Assembly: GCA_023459495.1 (NCBI GenBank)
Contig: JAEWTL010000118.1
Location: 1 to 64,000 of the forward strand
Source: Bacillota bacterium
Lineage (GTDB): Bacteria; Bacillota; Clostridia; Christensenellales; SZUA-584
Length of the DNA: 64,000 nucleotides
Direction of reading: 5' to 3'
Shown: piece by piece, positions 25,458-34,363 of the stretch
How the letters are laid out: each line of letters starts with the position of its first letter
How positions within the stretch are numbered: the stretch's first letter is position 1
Translations under genes and position numbers: made by a program
Notes under the pieces: generated by a model
What the model saw: the letters and a program-made list of their open reading frames with translations, nothing else
The model's database searches: none
Told to the model about the DNA's origin: nothing

Positions 25458-26122
25458 TATGCTTTCTCCTGTCCGATGACGGCAAGCACTTCTGTCAAAA
25501 CCGCATCAATATCCATGTGGGTCGTATCAATTTCGACTGCGTCTTCAGCCTTTTTAAGCGGCGCAAGCGCCCGCGTTGAGTCGTTTTTATCGCGCTGGAC
25601 CATCTCGCTAAGCACATGCTCGTAATTTTTTGTAATCCCCTGTTCCAGCAGTTCGGCATGTCTGCGCTTTGCACGTTCACCGGCGTCTGCAGTAACAAAA
25701 AACTTATATCTGGCATCCGGGAGTACATAAGTTCCGATATCCCGCCCATCGAGTACCACATCGTACCACAGCGCCACCTGCCGCTGCATGGCAACCAGCT
25801 TTTCACGCACGCACGGATATGCGGAGATATCGGATGCCGCGCGGGATATCTCAGGCGTACGCAGATATGGCATCACATTTTCCCCATTTAGCAGATTCAC
25901 CTGATCCGCACCGCGGTATTCGGTTCGAAGGTCAATGCGGCAAACGAGCGCACCTACTTGCTGCGCGTCGCCTATATCAACGCCTTCCTGCATGGCGGCA
26001 TATGCCACCGCGCGGTACATTGAACCAGTGTCCAGATAGTGGATTGAAAGTTTATTTGCAACGGCCTTTGCCAGCGTGCTTTTCCCCGCACCTGAAGGCC
26101 CGTCGATCGCGATAGTCAGCAT
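25457..26122 (-). CDS. cmk: cytidylate kinase
   Basis: Phosphorylates CMP and dCMP. 221 aa with the P-loop IAIDGPSGAGKSTLAKAVA at the start, YLDTGSMYRAVAYA, the CMP-site DGRDIGTYVLPDA, and the lid RAKRRHAELLEQG. Operon partner of plsC and ispH-rpsA, the standard clostridial order. TAATG junctions on both sides indicate tight translational coupling. Confidence 0.97.
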   Translation of the reverse strand: MLTIAIDGPSGAGKSTLAKAVANKLSIHYLDTGSMYRAVAYAAMQEGVDIGDAQQVGALVCRIDLRTEYRGADQVNLLNGENVMPYLRTPEISRAASDISAYPCVREKLVAMQRQVALWYDVVLDGRDIGTYVLPDARYKFFVTADAGERAKRRHAELLEQGITKNYEHVLSEMVQRDKNDSTRALAPLKKAEDAVEIDTTHMDIDAVLTEVLAVIGQEKA

Positions 26123-26532
26123 TATATTACCCTGTGTCCGAGGCCGATGGAAACCTCATTGAGATGGAGCAGACCGATACCAAAGAATATGCTGACAGCA
26201 ATATGCTCATCATATCGGGCAATGCCGATCTTCCCGCCTACATTCAGCCCGATCGCTTTGGAGGTAATCTGGGAGATCGCTTCTCTTGCGGCACCCGCAA
26301 CAGCACCTTCCTCGTGATGCGTTTCACCAATCAGGTTTTCACGCTTGGCTGCTACAACGCAGCATTCCACGATGCGCATCACTGATGCGATAAATTCGCC
26401 GCCAAAATCCACCGCAGCTACGCGGATATTCTTTTCTGCGTAGCGCTGTTTGAGCGCTTTTTCGTCTTCGCGGGTAGACGTGAGCGCAAGGCGGATTGCC
26501 GCTTTGGCGACGTCCTTGCTTCCGGGTTCCAT
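26122..26532 (-). CDS. HutP family protein
   Basis: 136 aa. Its C-terminal half follows the fold of HutP, the L-histidine- and Mg-dependent RNA-binding antiterminator of Bacillus: THHEEGAVAGAAREAISQIT aligns with the HutP histidine-ligand region, and DEHIAVSIFFGIGLLHLNE with the conserved DWIAVSLYGTIG segment; the ending IGLGHRVI also fits. There is no hut operon here. It heads the cmk-plsC-ispH/rpsA operon, so it has probably been recruited for another regulatory or unknown job. The ATG at 26532 has ideal GGAGG; the earlier ATG at 26583 lies at or before the predicted transcription start. Confidence 0.72.
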   Translation of the reverse strand: MEPGSKDVAKAAIRLALTSTREDEKALKQRYAEKNIRVAAVDFGGEFIASVMRIVECCVVAAKRENLIGETHHEEGAVAGAAREAISQITSKAIGLNVGGKIGIARYDEHIAVSIFFGIGLLHLNEVSIGLGHRVI

Positions 26533-26581
26533 CGAAAGGTCCTCCAGTCGGTATGTCCAAATCATGTTTTTCTGAATTATC

Positions 26582-26610
26582 ATTATATATAATTATCCGT
26601 TAATTCACAA
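26582..26610 (-). promoter_or_regulatory. promoter of the hutP-like-cmk operon
   Basis: Minus strand TTGTGA (26610-26605), 17 bases, TATAAT (26587-26582). Confidence 0.7.
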
Positions 26611-26715
26611 CAACCAGCCCAAAAATCTTTTTATACTCCACATTTCCGCAATTTTTCCTTTATGTAATATAAAAAAAGGTATATGATTATATAAAGTGAT
26701 ATTGGGGGTGTGACG

Positions 26716-27819
26716 ATGAGCAAAAAGGAAGAAATTCAGCAGAGTTTTATTTGTCCTTCCTGCGGCATGGATATGGCTTATGACACCGCGGGGATCCAGG
26801 TAAAATGCGCGCATTGCGGCACAGCAGAAAATGTATGTCCGGATGGTGACCGGGAGGACCGCGATTTTGCTGCGCTAGAGAACAACCCTTCGCTCCAGGA
26901 CTGGGGATTCCCCGTTAAAGTGCTGCGCTGTGCAGGCTGCGGTGTAAAACTGGCAGTGTCTGCGGAAGCCGTACTTACGTCCTGCCCTTTCTGCGGCGCA
27001 TCCGCACAAATTGAAGAAATTGACGAGTCACCCGGCATTCGGCCGGATACAGCAGTTCCTTTCCGGATCGATGCCAACGAAGCGGGCAGCCGGTTTATCC
27101 GCTGGATCAGCCGCCTGAATCTGGCTCCGTTCTCCATGAAAAAGCAGTATGCTGCCGGTACGCTTTCCGGCGTCTACCTTCCCTACTGGGCGTTTGACAC
27201 CAAAACCAAAACAGCTTATACCGGTGAAGCGGGCAGCTATTACCGTGACAATGACGAGAATACCCGGACGGAAGATGGCCGGACGGAGGCTCATCAGAAA
27301 TCGGTAAAAAAAACGCGCTGGCGCTTCGTTTCGGGTATGTACGAAAAAGTGTTCCGCGGTGTCATCTATAACGATGTCAGCATCGTGAATGAAGCGGTCA
27401 TCAAAGAGCTTGAGCCCTTCAAGCTAAACGAGCTCGAAAAGTTTAATGCCAGACATTTAGCCGGGTTTACCGCGCAGCGATACGCCTCCGGACCGAAAGC
27501 AATTTGGGACCGGGCAAAGAAATTTATGTCCGGCCAGATTCTTGCAGATGTAAGCAGCCTTGTCAAGCGCGGAAGCGATGTGTTGGGGCCGGTACGCATA
27601 TGCCCGGAGTATACGGAAACCCAGTACAGGCTGATGCTACTGCCGGTATGGATCTCCTCCTACCGGTACAAGGATAAGACATATGGGATATACATCAATG
27701 GGCAGACCGGCGAGGTTACGGGCAGCTCTCCAAGGAGCGCACTGAAGATCTTGATCCTTGCCGCAATATGCCTTGCCGTACTCGCTGCACTGTACTTTCT
27801 GCTGTTGTACAAGAAATAG
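26716..27819 (+). CDS. zinc-ribbon protein with C-terminal membrane anchor
   Basis: 367 aa, function unknown. Two N-terminal zinc ribbons: CPSC...CAHC (about 14-37) and CAGC...CPFC (about 76-98). A middle region of about 200 residues has beta-rich segments (YLPYWAFDTKTKTAYTGEAG, LLPVWISSYRYKDKTYGIYI) and an IYINGQTGEVTG turn. A single membrane helix (LKILILAAICLAVLAALYFL) and KK close the protein, so the ribbons face the cytoplasm if the tail is C-terminally anchored. Similar proteins occur widely in Firmicutes beside helicases or alone. The ATG at 26716 follows GGGGGTGTGAC. Confidence 0.7.
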   Translation: MSKKEEIQQSFICPSCGMDMAYDTAGIQVKCAHCGTAENVCPDGDREDRDFAALENNPSLQDWGFPVKVLRCAGCGVKLAVSAEAVLTSCPFCGASAQIEEIDESPGIRPDTAVPFRIDANEAGSRFIRWISRLNLAPFSMKKQYAAGTLSGVYLPYWAFDTKTKTAYTGEAGSYYRDNDENTRTEDGRTEAHQKSVKKTRWRFVSGMYEKVFRGVIYNDVSIVNEAVIKELEPFKLNELEKFNARHLAGFTAQRYASGPKAIWDRAKKFMSGQILADVSSLVKRGSDVLGPVRICPEYTETQYRLMLLPVWISSYRYKDKTYGIYINGQTGEVTGSSPRSALKILILAAICLAVLAALYFLLLYKK

Positions 27820-27834
27820 GCTAAAAACGCAATA

Positions 27835-27880
27835 ACGGGCGGTTGTTCCCCGGATTGGAGTTAGACCACCCGTTTGTTTT
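27835..27880. terminator. terminator between convergent zinc-ribbon and degV genes
   Basis: ACGGGCGGT (27835-27843) pairs with ACCACCCGT (27865-27873) with one mismatch, followed on the plus strand by TTGTTTT. Confidence 0.6.
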
Positions 27881-27922
27881 ATATGGATTCCAGCCCCGCG
27901 ACGGAGCTCAGGCCCTCAAGCC

Positions 27923-28762
27923 TTATTTTCGGATATACAGGATACCAATGGTTCCAGGTCCACAATGTACGGAAATGGTTGGCGATGCGACGGTGATCAT
28001 CACGTTTTTAAAACCATGATCTTGTTCGATCGATTGCTTCAGCTCCTCCGCATGCTCCGAAAGGCAGTGCGTGACAAAGATGCGCTTGGGATCGATCTTC
28101 TCCGGTTCGGCCATGATATGGTGGTAATACTTCTCGACGTGGTGCGAACCGCGAAATTTGACGCCCGGCACGATCTCTCCGTCGATCAACTCCAGCATAG
28201 GCTTGATCTGCAGGCGGGAACCCACGATAGACGCGGCCCGCGAGCATCTTCCGCCCATATAGAGGTATTTGAGCGTATCCACCACGAAACTCGCCTGAAC
28301 CTTGTTCCGGATGGAAAGCGCGTGCTCCACAATCTCTTTCAGGCCTGCACCCTGATCGGCAAGATCACAGGCTTCGAGCACCTGCAGCCCTGTGCCGGTG
28401 GAAAGGCTCAGTGAATCCACGATCGATATGCGCTCCGTGTCCAGCGCGTTCGCGGCATTGACAGCGCTCTGCATCGTTGCTGAGAGCTTGCTGCTGATAC
28501 CCATAAAGAAAATATCATAATCCGCATCCAGCCATTTGGTGAAGAGTTCAGTAAACTGATACTCGTTCACAGCCGCCGATTTAGGCAGCATATTATGCGT
28601 ATCCGCAAAGGTAAAGAGTTCTGCATTGCCATGGCTTCCGTCATCGGGAAACGTCTCGTCTCCCAAAATGATATGCAGCGGAGCCATGTCGATCCCCCGT
28701 TCCTGCCTCAGCGATTGCGGCAGGTCTGCAGTACTGTCGGTGACAATTTTCACTTTTCTCAT
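27923..28762 (-). CDS. DegV family fatty-acid-binding protein
   Basis: 279 aa. Opens with VKIVTDSTADLPQSLRQERG, the hallmark of DegV proteins, and shows SAAVNEYQFTELFTKWLDA, SLSLSTGTGLQVLEA and LQIKPMLELIDGEI. Family members (FakB) bind a fatty acid and present it to the kinase FakA; whether this copy does so cannot be told, because no fakA is near. The ATG at 28762 has GGAG 6 bases upstream; an extended -10 TGATATAAT stands about 35 bases before it. Confidence 0.93.
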   Translation of the reverse strand: MRKVKIVTDSTADLPQSLRQERGIDMAPLHIILGDETFPDDGSHGNAELFTFADTHNMLPKSAAVNEYQFTELFTKWLDADYDIFFMGISSKLSATMQSAVNAANALDTERISIVDSLSLSTGTGLQVLEACDLADQGAGLKEIVEHALSIRNKVQASFVVDTLKYLYMGGRCSRAASIVGSRLQIKPMLELIDGEIVPGVKFRGSHHVEKYYHHIMAEPEKIDPKRIFVTHCLSEHAEELKQSIEQDHGFKNVMITVASPTISVHCGPGTIGILYIRK

Positions 28763-28884
28763 AAGATACTCCAATAAAAAAAGATGATACCATGCGATTA
28801 TATCATATGCGTAAGCCGGCTGTCTAAAACGAAAATATGAATATTCCTAAATTTCGGGAATCGTTTTCGCTATGCGAACTACAG

Positions 28885-28913
28885 TTGCCATTGAAAGCCA
28901 TATCATGTATAAT
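28885..28913 (+). promoter_or_regulatory. promoter of lon-engB
   Basis: TTGCCA (28885-28890), 17 bases, TATAAT (28908-28913). It lies downstream of an in-frame ATG at 28872, which therefore cannot be the lon start. No CtsR-type direct repeat is obvious. Confidence 0.75.
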
Positions 28914-28946
28914 ACTTCAGCAAACCAGAACAGGAGGCTGTTCATT

Positions 28947-31253
28947 ATGAGCAGGATGCCGATGGTCGCATTACGGGATGTTATTGTCTTCCCGAATATG
29001 TCGCTCCATTTTGAAGTTGGCCGGGAGAAATCCGTTGCCGCATTGGAAGCTGCGATGGCAGGTGACCAGATCATTTTTCTTGCGGCGCAGAAAGATAAAG
29101 AAATATCCGATCCCGAGCCGGAGGATATATACGAAGTCGGAACAATCGCGCGGATCAAGCAGATTTTGAAGCTGCCGGGCGATATCATTCGCGTACTCGT
29201 CAAGGGCGAAGATCGCGCCAAAATCGTGGAATATACCCAAAACACGCCTTATCTCGAAGTGGAAACGGAAACGTTGGTTTCCGATTTCGTTGCCGATGAT
29301 ACTGCGAAGGAACAGGCGCTCAAGCGCATGGTGATGAGCATCTTCGAGCAGCTTATCAGCCTTAGCAGCAAGGTGTCTTCCGAGACGCTTTCCTCTGTCA
29401 GCGGTGTGGACGACGCCGGACAGATGGCTGATGTCATCGCCTCAAGCGTACTGTTCCGCCTCGAAGATAAGCAAAAGATATTGGAGAGCGGCGATCCACT
29501 GGAGCGGCTCGAGCTCCTCGTCAACATTCTTTCGGGTGAGCTGGAGATTGCCACGATTGAGAACGATATCCGGGGAAAGGTGCGCAAGCAGATCGAACAG
29601 TCGCAGAAGGAATATGTGCTGCGTGAACAGATGCGCGCAATCCAGAAGGAATTGGGCGAGGCAGGCAGCGTTCAGTCCGACGTGGACGAGCTGCGCGGCA
29701 GGCTGGCACAACTGGATATCAGTGACGAGATTCGTGAAAAGGCCGAAAAGGAGCTTTCCCGCATGGAGCGGTTATCCATCGGCTCACCGGAGCTCGGTGT
29801 CATCCGCACCTATATTGAGTGGATACTCGATCTCCCCTGGGGAATACAAACCCCGGATGATCTCGACCTTGACCACGCCCGCGCCGTTCTGGACGAGGAT
29901 CATTTCGGACTGGAAAAGGTTAAAGAACGGATCATCGAATACCTTGCGGTTTTAAAGCGCAAGCAGGATATGCGCGGGCCGGTGTTATGCTTTGTGGGCC
30001 CTCCCGGCACGGGCAAGACCTCCGTGGCGCGTTCAATCGCCCGGGCGCTCGGGCGCAAATTCGTACGCACCTCGCTCGGCGGTGTACGCGATGAAGCGGA
30101 GATTCGCGGTCATCGGCGCACCTACATCGGTGCAATCCCGGGCCGCATCATTTCGTCCATCAAGCAGGCAGGCAGTGTAAACCCCGTCTTTCTGTTCGAC
30201 GAAATCGATAAAATGACGGGTGATTTCCGAGGTGACCCGGCCGCAGCGATGCTTGAGGTACTTGATCCGGAGATCAACAACACCTTCCGGGATCATTATC
30301 TTGACCTGCCGTTTAATTTAGAGCGTGTGATGTTCATCACTACCGCCAATAACTTTGAAGCAATCCCCGGGCCGCTGCGCGACCGCATGGAAGTAATCGA
30401 GCTGTCGAGCTATACCGAACCTGAGAAAATGGGTATCGCTCAGAATCACCTGATCCCCAAGCAGATGGCTCAGCATGGCTTGGGCGGTTATGAAGTGAGT
30501 ATCCGCGACAGCGCACTTATCGAGATCATCCGCCGCTACACGCGGGAGGCAGGCGTACGGGATCTGGAACGGAAGATCGCCACTGTAATGCGCAAATGCG
30601 TGGTGGAACTGGCCGCTGGCAAGAAAAAGAGTCTCACCGTCACGCCCGCAATGGTCAACCGCTTCCTCGGCGCGCCGGTGTTTTCGCAGACCGAAGCAGA
30701 AAAGCAGGATCGCATAGGTGTGGTGACCGGTCTGGCATGGACGGCGGCAGGCGGCCAGACGCTTATGGTTGAAGCCATTAAAATGCACGGCAAAGGCAAT
30801 TTGTCGCTCACAGGCCAACTCGGCGACGTGATGCAGGAGTCCGCAAGGGCTGCGCTCAGCTATGTACGTGCCAACAGCGCGGAACTGTCCATCGATGAGA
30901 ACTTCATCGATACGATTGATATTCACATCCACCTGCCGGAGGGCGCAATCCCCAAGGACGGGCCGTCCGCGGGGATCACCATGGCGACCGCGCTTGTCTC
31001 GATACTTTCTGGGCGCACGGTTCGCAGTGACATCGCCATGACGGGAGAGATTACGCTGACCGGCCGTGTGCTGCCCATCGGCGGGCTGAAGGAAAAATCT
31101 CTCGCCGCGCTGAAGGTGGGTATCAAACAGGTCATCATCCCCAAAGGCAACGAGAAAGACCTTGCCGAGATGCCCGATTCGGTGCGCCGCGGTATCCGTT
31201 TCATCCCCGTGACGGAACTCAGCGAGGTGCTCAGCCTCGCCATCAACCCCTGA
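28947..31253 (+). CDS. lon: ATP-dependent protease Lon (LonA)
   Basis: Cytoplasmic AAA+ serine protease that degrades misfolded and regulatory proteins. 768 aa: N-terminal LAN substrate domain (MPMVALRDVIVFPNMSLHFE), AAA module with Walker A FVGPPGTGKTSVARSIA (about 351) and Walker B NPVFLFDEIDKM, and the protease domain with catalytic Ser in PKDGPSAGITMATA (about 674) and Lys in GGLKEKSLAALKVG (about 714). AGGAGG is 9 bases before the ATG. engB follows 10 bases downstream, the conserved lon-ysxC arrangement. Confidence 0.97.
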   Translation: MSRMPMVALRDVIVFPNMSLHFEVGREKSVAALEAAMAGDQIIFLAAQKDKEISDPEPEDIYEVGTIARIKQILKLPGDIIRVLVKGEDRAKIVEYTQNTPYLEVETETLVSDFVADDTAKEQALKRMVMSIFEQLISLSSKVSSETLSSVSGVDDAGQMADVIASSVLFRLEDKQKILESGDPLERLELLVNILSGELEIATIENDIRGKVRKQIEQSQKEYVLREQMRAIQKELGEAGSVQSDVDELRGRLAQLDISDEIREKAEKELSRMERLSIGSPELGVIRTYIEWILDLPWGIQTPDDLDLDHARAVLDEDHFGLEKVKERIIEYLAVLKRKQDMRGPVLCFVGPPGTGKTSVARSIARALGRKFVRTSLGGVRDEAEIRGHRRTYIGAIPGRIISSIKQAGSVNPVFLFDEIDKMTGDFRGDPAAAMLEVLDPEINNTFRDHYLDLPFNLERVMFITTANNFEAIPGPLRDRMEVIELSSYTEPEKMGIAQNHLIPKQMAQHGLGGYEVSIRDSALIEIIRRYTREAGVRDLERKIATVMRKCVVELAAGKKKSLTVTPAMVNRFLGAPVFSQTEAEKQDRIGVVTGLAWTAAGGQTLMVEAIKMHGKGNLSLTGQLGDVMQESARAALSYVRANSAELSIDENFIDTIDIHIHLPEGAIPKDGPSAGITMATALVSILSGRTVRSDIAMTGEITLTGRVLPIGGLKEKSLAALKVGIKQVIIPKGNEKDLAEMPDSVRRGIRFIPVTELSEVLSLAINP

Positions 31254-31263
31254 AAGGAACCTC

Positions 31264-31854
31264 ATGGAGATTAAAAAAGCACGATTCCTGAAAAGTATGA
31301 AAAACGTCAGCGACATGCCGGACCTGGACTTGCCGCAGATCGCGGTTTGCGGAAAATCCAATGTGGGTAAATCGTCACTGATCAATCTGCTGACGAACCA
31401 GAATAAGCTTGCAAAGACGAGCGCTACACCCGGAAAGACGCGACTCGTCAACTTTTTTGTCATCAATGAGGAGTTTCTGCTCGTCGATCTTCCGGGCTAC
31501 GGTTTTGCCAAAGCGCCGCAGTCGGAGCAGAAGGAATGGCCGCGCATGATCGAAGGCTATCTGGCTGCAGTGCGAAACAATTTGCATGCGCTGATGATCC
31601 TGCTCGATATCCGTCACGACCCCACCGAAAACGACAAACTGCTGCTCACCTGGGCGGCGCATTTCGGGCTGCGCGTCATCCTCGTCGCCACCAAGGCCGA
31701 CAAGCTTTCCAAGACGCGCCGCAAACCCCGCCTCGCCGAAATCAAGGCCGCGGTCAGCGGCGGCATAGACTATCCCATCGTAGCAATATCTTCACTCGAA
31801 AAAACCGGAACCGAAGCCCTTCTGGAAGAAATTGATAAGGCCCTGACACTATGA
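31264..31854 (+). CDS. engB: ribosome biogenesis GTPase EngB/YsxC
   Basis: Essential GTPase for 50S subunit assembly. 196 aa. G1 CGKSNVGKSSLIN, G2 TSATPGKTRLVNFF, G3 DLPGYGFAKAP, G4 VATKADKLS, G5 VAISS. AAAGGA precedes the ATG. Its stop overlaps the start of the phosphoesterase gene (ATGA). Confidence 0.97.
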   Translation: MEIKKARFLKSMKNVSDMPDLDLPQIAVCGKSNVGKSSLINLLTNQNKLAKTSATPGKTRLVNFFVINEEFLLVDLPGYGFAKAPQSEQKEWPRMIEGYLAAVRNNLHALMILLDIRHDPTENDKLLLTWAAHFGLRVILVATKADKLSKTRRKPRLAEIKAAVSGGIDYPIVAISSLEKTGTEALLEEIDKALTL

Positions 31855-32546
31855 ATGTATATGCAATATCCGATCTGCATCTCTCAGGGTTCGCGCCTAA
31901 GCCCATGGATATATTCGGCGAGCAATGGGACGGCCATTGGGATAAGATTAAGGAAAGCTGGCTGAGTATTGTGCAGCCGGACGATATTGTTTTAGTTCCA
32001 GGCGATATTTCCTGGGCCATGCGGTTGGATGAAGCCAAAGTCGATTTAGACGAAGTATGCGGGCTACCCGGCACCAAACTCATCATCAAGGGAAACCACG
32101 ATTACTGGTGGGGTTCCCTATCTCAGGTGGAAGCGCTGCTCTCCAATAACACTTATGTGCTGCAAAACAACAGCCGCCGCTTCGGCGATTTCGTGTTCGC
32201 GGGCTCGCGCGGCTGGACGACGCCGGGCAGCAAGCAGTACGATCCGACGGCGGATGAGAAGATCTATATCCGAGAAGCGGGGCGGCTGGAGCTTTCGTTC
32301 AAGCACGCCCGCAAGACCGCGCCTGACGCGCAACTGATCTGCATGATGCACTTCCCCCCTGCCGATTCCAACGGCGCGCCGACGCTTTATACAAAGCTGT
32401 TCGAGCAGTACGGTGCAACCGACGTCATCTACGGCCATCTGCACGCCGCCAGCATCCGCGGCGCGCTCTCCGGCACGGTGCGCGGCGTGCGCTATACGCT
32501 TGCGTCCTGCGACGCCACCGATTTCAAACTTGTCAGGATCATCTGA
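31851..32546 (+). CDS. metallophosphoesterase
   Basis: 231 aa calcineurin-like phosphoesterase. Metal motifs are in order: AISDLHLSG, PGDISWAM, KGNHDYWW, MMHFPP and YGHLHAAS. This small cytoplasmic clade is common in Clostridia; the substrate is unknown. Translationally coupled to engB. Its last 55 bases overlap the 3' end of lonB on the other strand. Confidence 0.9.
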   Translation: MNVYAISDLHLSGFAPKPMDIFGEQWDGHWDKIKESWLSIVQPDDIVLVPGDISWAMRLDEAKVDLDEVCGLPGTKLIIKGNHDYWWGSLSQVEALLSNNTYVLQNNSRRFGDFVFAGSRGWTTPGSKQYDPTADEKIYIREAGRLELSFKHARKTAPDAQLICMMHFPPADSNGAPTLYTKLFEQYGATDVIYGHLHAASIRGALSGTVRGVRYTLASCDATDFKLVRII

Positions 32547-34189
32547 TCCTCTCCGGCTGCGCTCAGTATCCCTTCGCGGCTTTCCGTCGTCTCTGCTGCA
32601 AATGAATACTTCATCACCTCGGCAATATGGCTGACGCCCACGACGCGCACGCCGTCGCTTACCAGCTCCGCCTCCTTCATATTTTCCTCCGGCACGATTA
32701 CAAGCGAAGCACCCGCACGCTTAGCTGCGATAATCTTGGCTGTCACGCCGCCTACCGCGCGTACATTGCCGTTGATGGATATCTCGCCTGTCATCGCGAT
32801 ACCCGGGCGCACGACACAGCCATTGATTGCTGAATAGACCGACACCGCGATAGCGACGCCCGCCGATGGGCCGTCCACCGGCGCGCTGCCCGGCATGTTG
32901 ATGTGAATGTAATATTCGTTCGGGTTGATGCCGAAGTTCTTTTTCAGTGCAGTGAGCACATTGTCCACCGAGCTCTTGGAGGTGCTTTTGCGACGGTAGC
33001 GGCGGCTTTCATATCCTACCTCCTCTTCGTCCACGAGGCCCGTAACCGTCAGCGACGGAATCCCGGAACGCACAGCCACGGTCTCGATCTCGATGATCGC
33101 ACCGATATTGGAGCCATAGACTGCAAGACCGTTGACGCAGCCTGCCGAGGTACCGCCGAGGCGCGGTACGGTGCGGCGCGTGTATTTACCCGTTTCCACT
33201 ACCCAGTGGATATGCGAAACATGGATGTGGTTTCCGCCCTGCTCGCGCGCAATGCCCGCGGCCATCTGCACCAGATTCACCGCTTCGCGCCCGTTGTTGG
33301 CGTATTCGCCGATCTGCGCCGCCGCATCGTCGTCCATGAAATAGCCCGACTTGGTAGCGGCGTTGCGCGCGATCAACACCAGTTCCTCCGGGTAAAGCGG
33401 ACGGAAGAAAATCTCCATACACCGTGAGCGTATCGCCGGAGATATTTCCCTTGGGGATTTAGTAGTGGCCCCCACGAGCCGGAAATCTGCGGGCATGCCG
33501 TGTGCGAATATCTCATGTACATACTTGGGCGTGTCCTTGTCCGTGCTGTTGTAATAGGCGCTGTCGAAGAATACGCAGCGGTCCTCCAGCACCTTCAACA
33601 GCTTGTTGATGTGGAACGGGTGCAGCTCACCGATTTCGTCAAGAAACAGGATGCCGCCGTGCGCCTTGGTTACCGCCCCTTCCTTGGGTTGTGGGATGCC
33701 CGCCACGCCGTACGCGCCCGCGCCCTGATAGATCGGGTCGTGCACGCAGCCAATCAGCGGATCGGCAATGTTGCGTTCGTCATAGCGGATACAGGTAGCA
33801 TCCATCTCCACAAACTTCGCGTCGGGTTTAAAGGGCGAGACGCCGCTGGCCTTGGCCCGGTCCATCACGAGCCGTGCCGCGCAGGTTTTGCCCACTCCTG
33901 GCGGTCCGTAAATCAGCACATGCTGCGGGTTCTCTCCGCAAAGCGCGGCACACAAAGCCGCGACGCCTTCCCGCTGGCCAATGATCTCATCGAAGCGCTG
34001 CGGGCGCGTCCGCTCAGACAGCGGTACGTTGAGCGAGATGCTCCGCATCTTCTCCAGATGCTGCACCTGTCGTTTGGAGTCGAGCTGTACACTCTGTTTG
34101 TGATTGCGTTTACCCTTGAGCATGCTGTAAAAATACACGCCCATAATGATCGTGACAGTTAATTGGATCAGCAATATGGCTTCCGACAT
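32492..34189 (-). CDS. lonB: ATP-dependent protease LonB
   Basis: 565 aa membrane-tethered Lon, as in sporulating Firmicutes where it is made in the forespore. N-terminal membrane helix (LIQLTVTIIMGVYFYSML), AAA module with Walker A YGPPGVGKTCAARLVM (about 95) and Walker B GILFLDEIGELHPFHI, and the protease domain with Ser in VDGPSAGVAIAVSV (about 442) and Lys in VGGVTAKIIAAKRAG. It lacks the LAN domain of LonA. AAGGAG before the ATG can pair with an upstream segment (34234-34240). Convergent with the engB operon with 3' overlap. Confidence 0.93.
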   Translation of the reverse strand: MSEAILLIQLTVTIIMGVYFYSMLKGKRNHKQSVQLDSKRQVQHLEKMRSISLNVPLSERTRPQRFDEIIGQREGVAALCAALCGENPQHVLIYGPPGVGKTCAARLVMDRAKASGVSPFKPDAKFVEMDATCIRYDERNIADPLIGCVHDPIYQGAGAYGVAGIPQPKEGAVTKAHGGILFLDEIGELHPFHINKLLKVLEDRCVFFDSAYYNSTDKDTPKYVHEIFAHGMPADFRLVGATTKSPREISPAIRSRCMEIFFRPLYPEELVLIARNAATKSGYFMDDDAAAQIGEYANNGREAVNLVQMAAGIAREQGGNHIHVSHIHWVVETGKYTRRTVPRLGGTSAGCVNGLAVYGSNIGAIIEIETVAVRSGIPSLTVTGLVDEEEVGYESRRYRRKSTSKSSVDNVLTALKKNFGINPNEYYIHINMPGSAPVDGPSAGVAIAVSVYSAINGCVVRPGIAMTGEISINGNVRAVGGVTAKIIAAKRAGASLVIVPEENMKEAELVSDGVRVVGVSHIAEVMKYSFAAETTESREGILSAAGEDQMILTSLKSVASQDASV

Positions 34190-34196
34190 AAAAAAT

Positions 34197-34240
34197 GCTC
34201 CTTCTTCCGGTTGCTCTTATTGTGCGGAATCAGGAGCATA
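34197..34240 (-). promoter_or_regulatory. inverted repeat that can mask the lonB ribosome binding site
   Basis: ATGCTCC (34234-34240 complement) and GGAGCAT (34197-34203 complement) are perfect 7-bp arms; the second arm contains the GGAG of the lonB binding site. With a 30-base loop the structure is weak, so this is a suggestion only. Confidence 0.3.
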
Positions 34241-34299
34241 TTATTACGAGGGCGTACAAACATATCAATAAATCAGCATGAGAAATGTCTGCCCATCCA

Positions 34300-34348
34300 A
34301 GCACACCGCTCCAGCCACTGATATTTTTAATCGTCGGAGCAATGTGCT
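34300..34348. repeat. inverted repeat downstream of the LxxG-repeat gene
   Basis: AGCACA-CC-GCTCC (34300-34312) pairs with GGAGC-AA-TGTGCT (34336-34348): 11 pairs with a 2-base internal loop. There is no long T run on the minus strand, so it may be a processed 3' end or a weak terminator of the MMPL operon. Confidence 0.4.
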
Positions 34349-34363
34349 TTACTGCGCGAAGGT

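Noticed and set aside
28872..28946. Longer lon start at 28872
   Set aside because: It lies upstream of the promoter at 28885-28913; the ATG at 28947 has AGGAGG and the standard Lon beginning.
30318..31466. 382-codon minus-strand frame opposite lon and engB
   Set aside because: A shadow of two conserved genes; its composition is a codon-position artefact.
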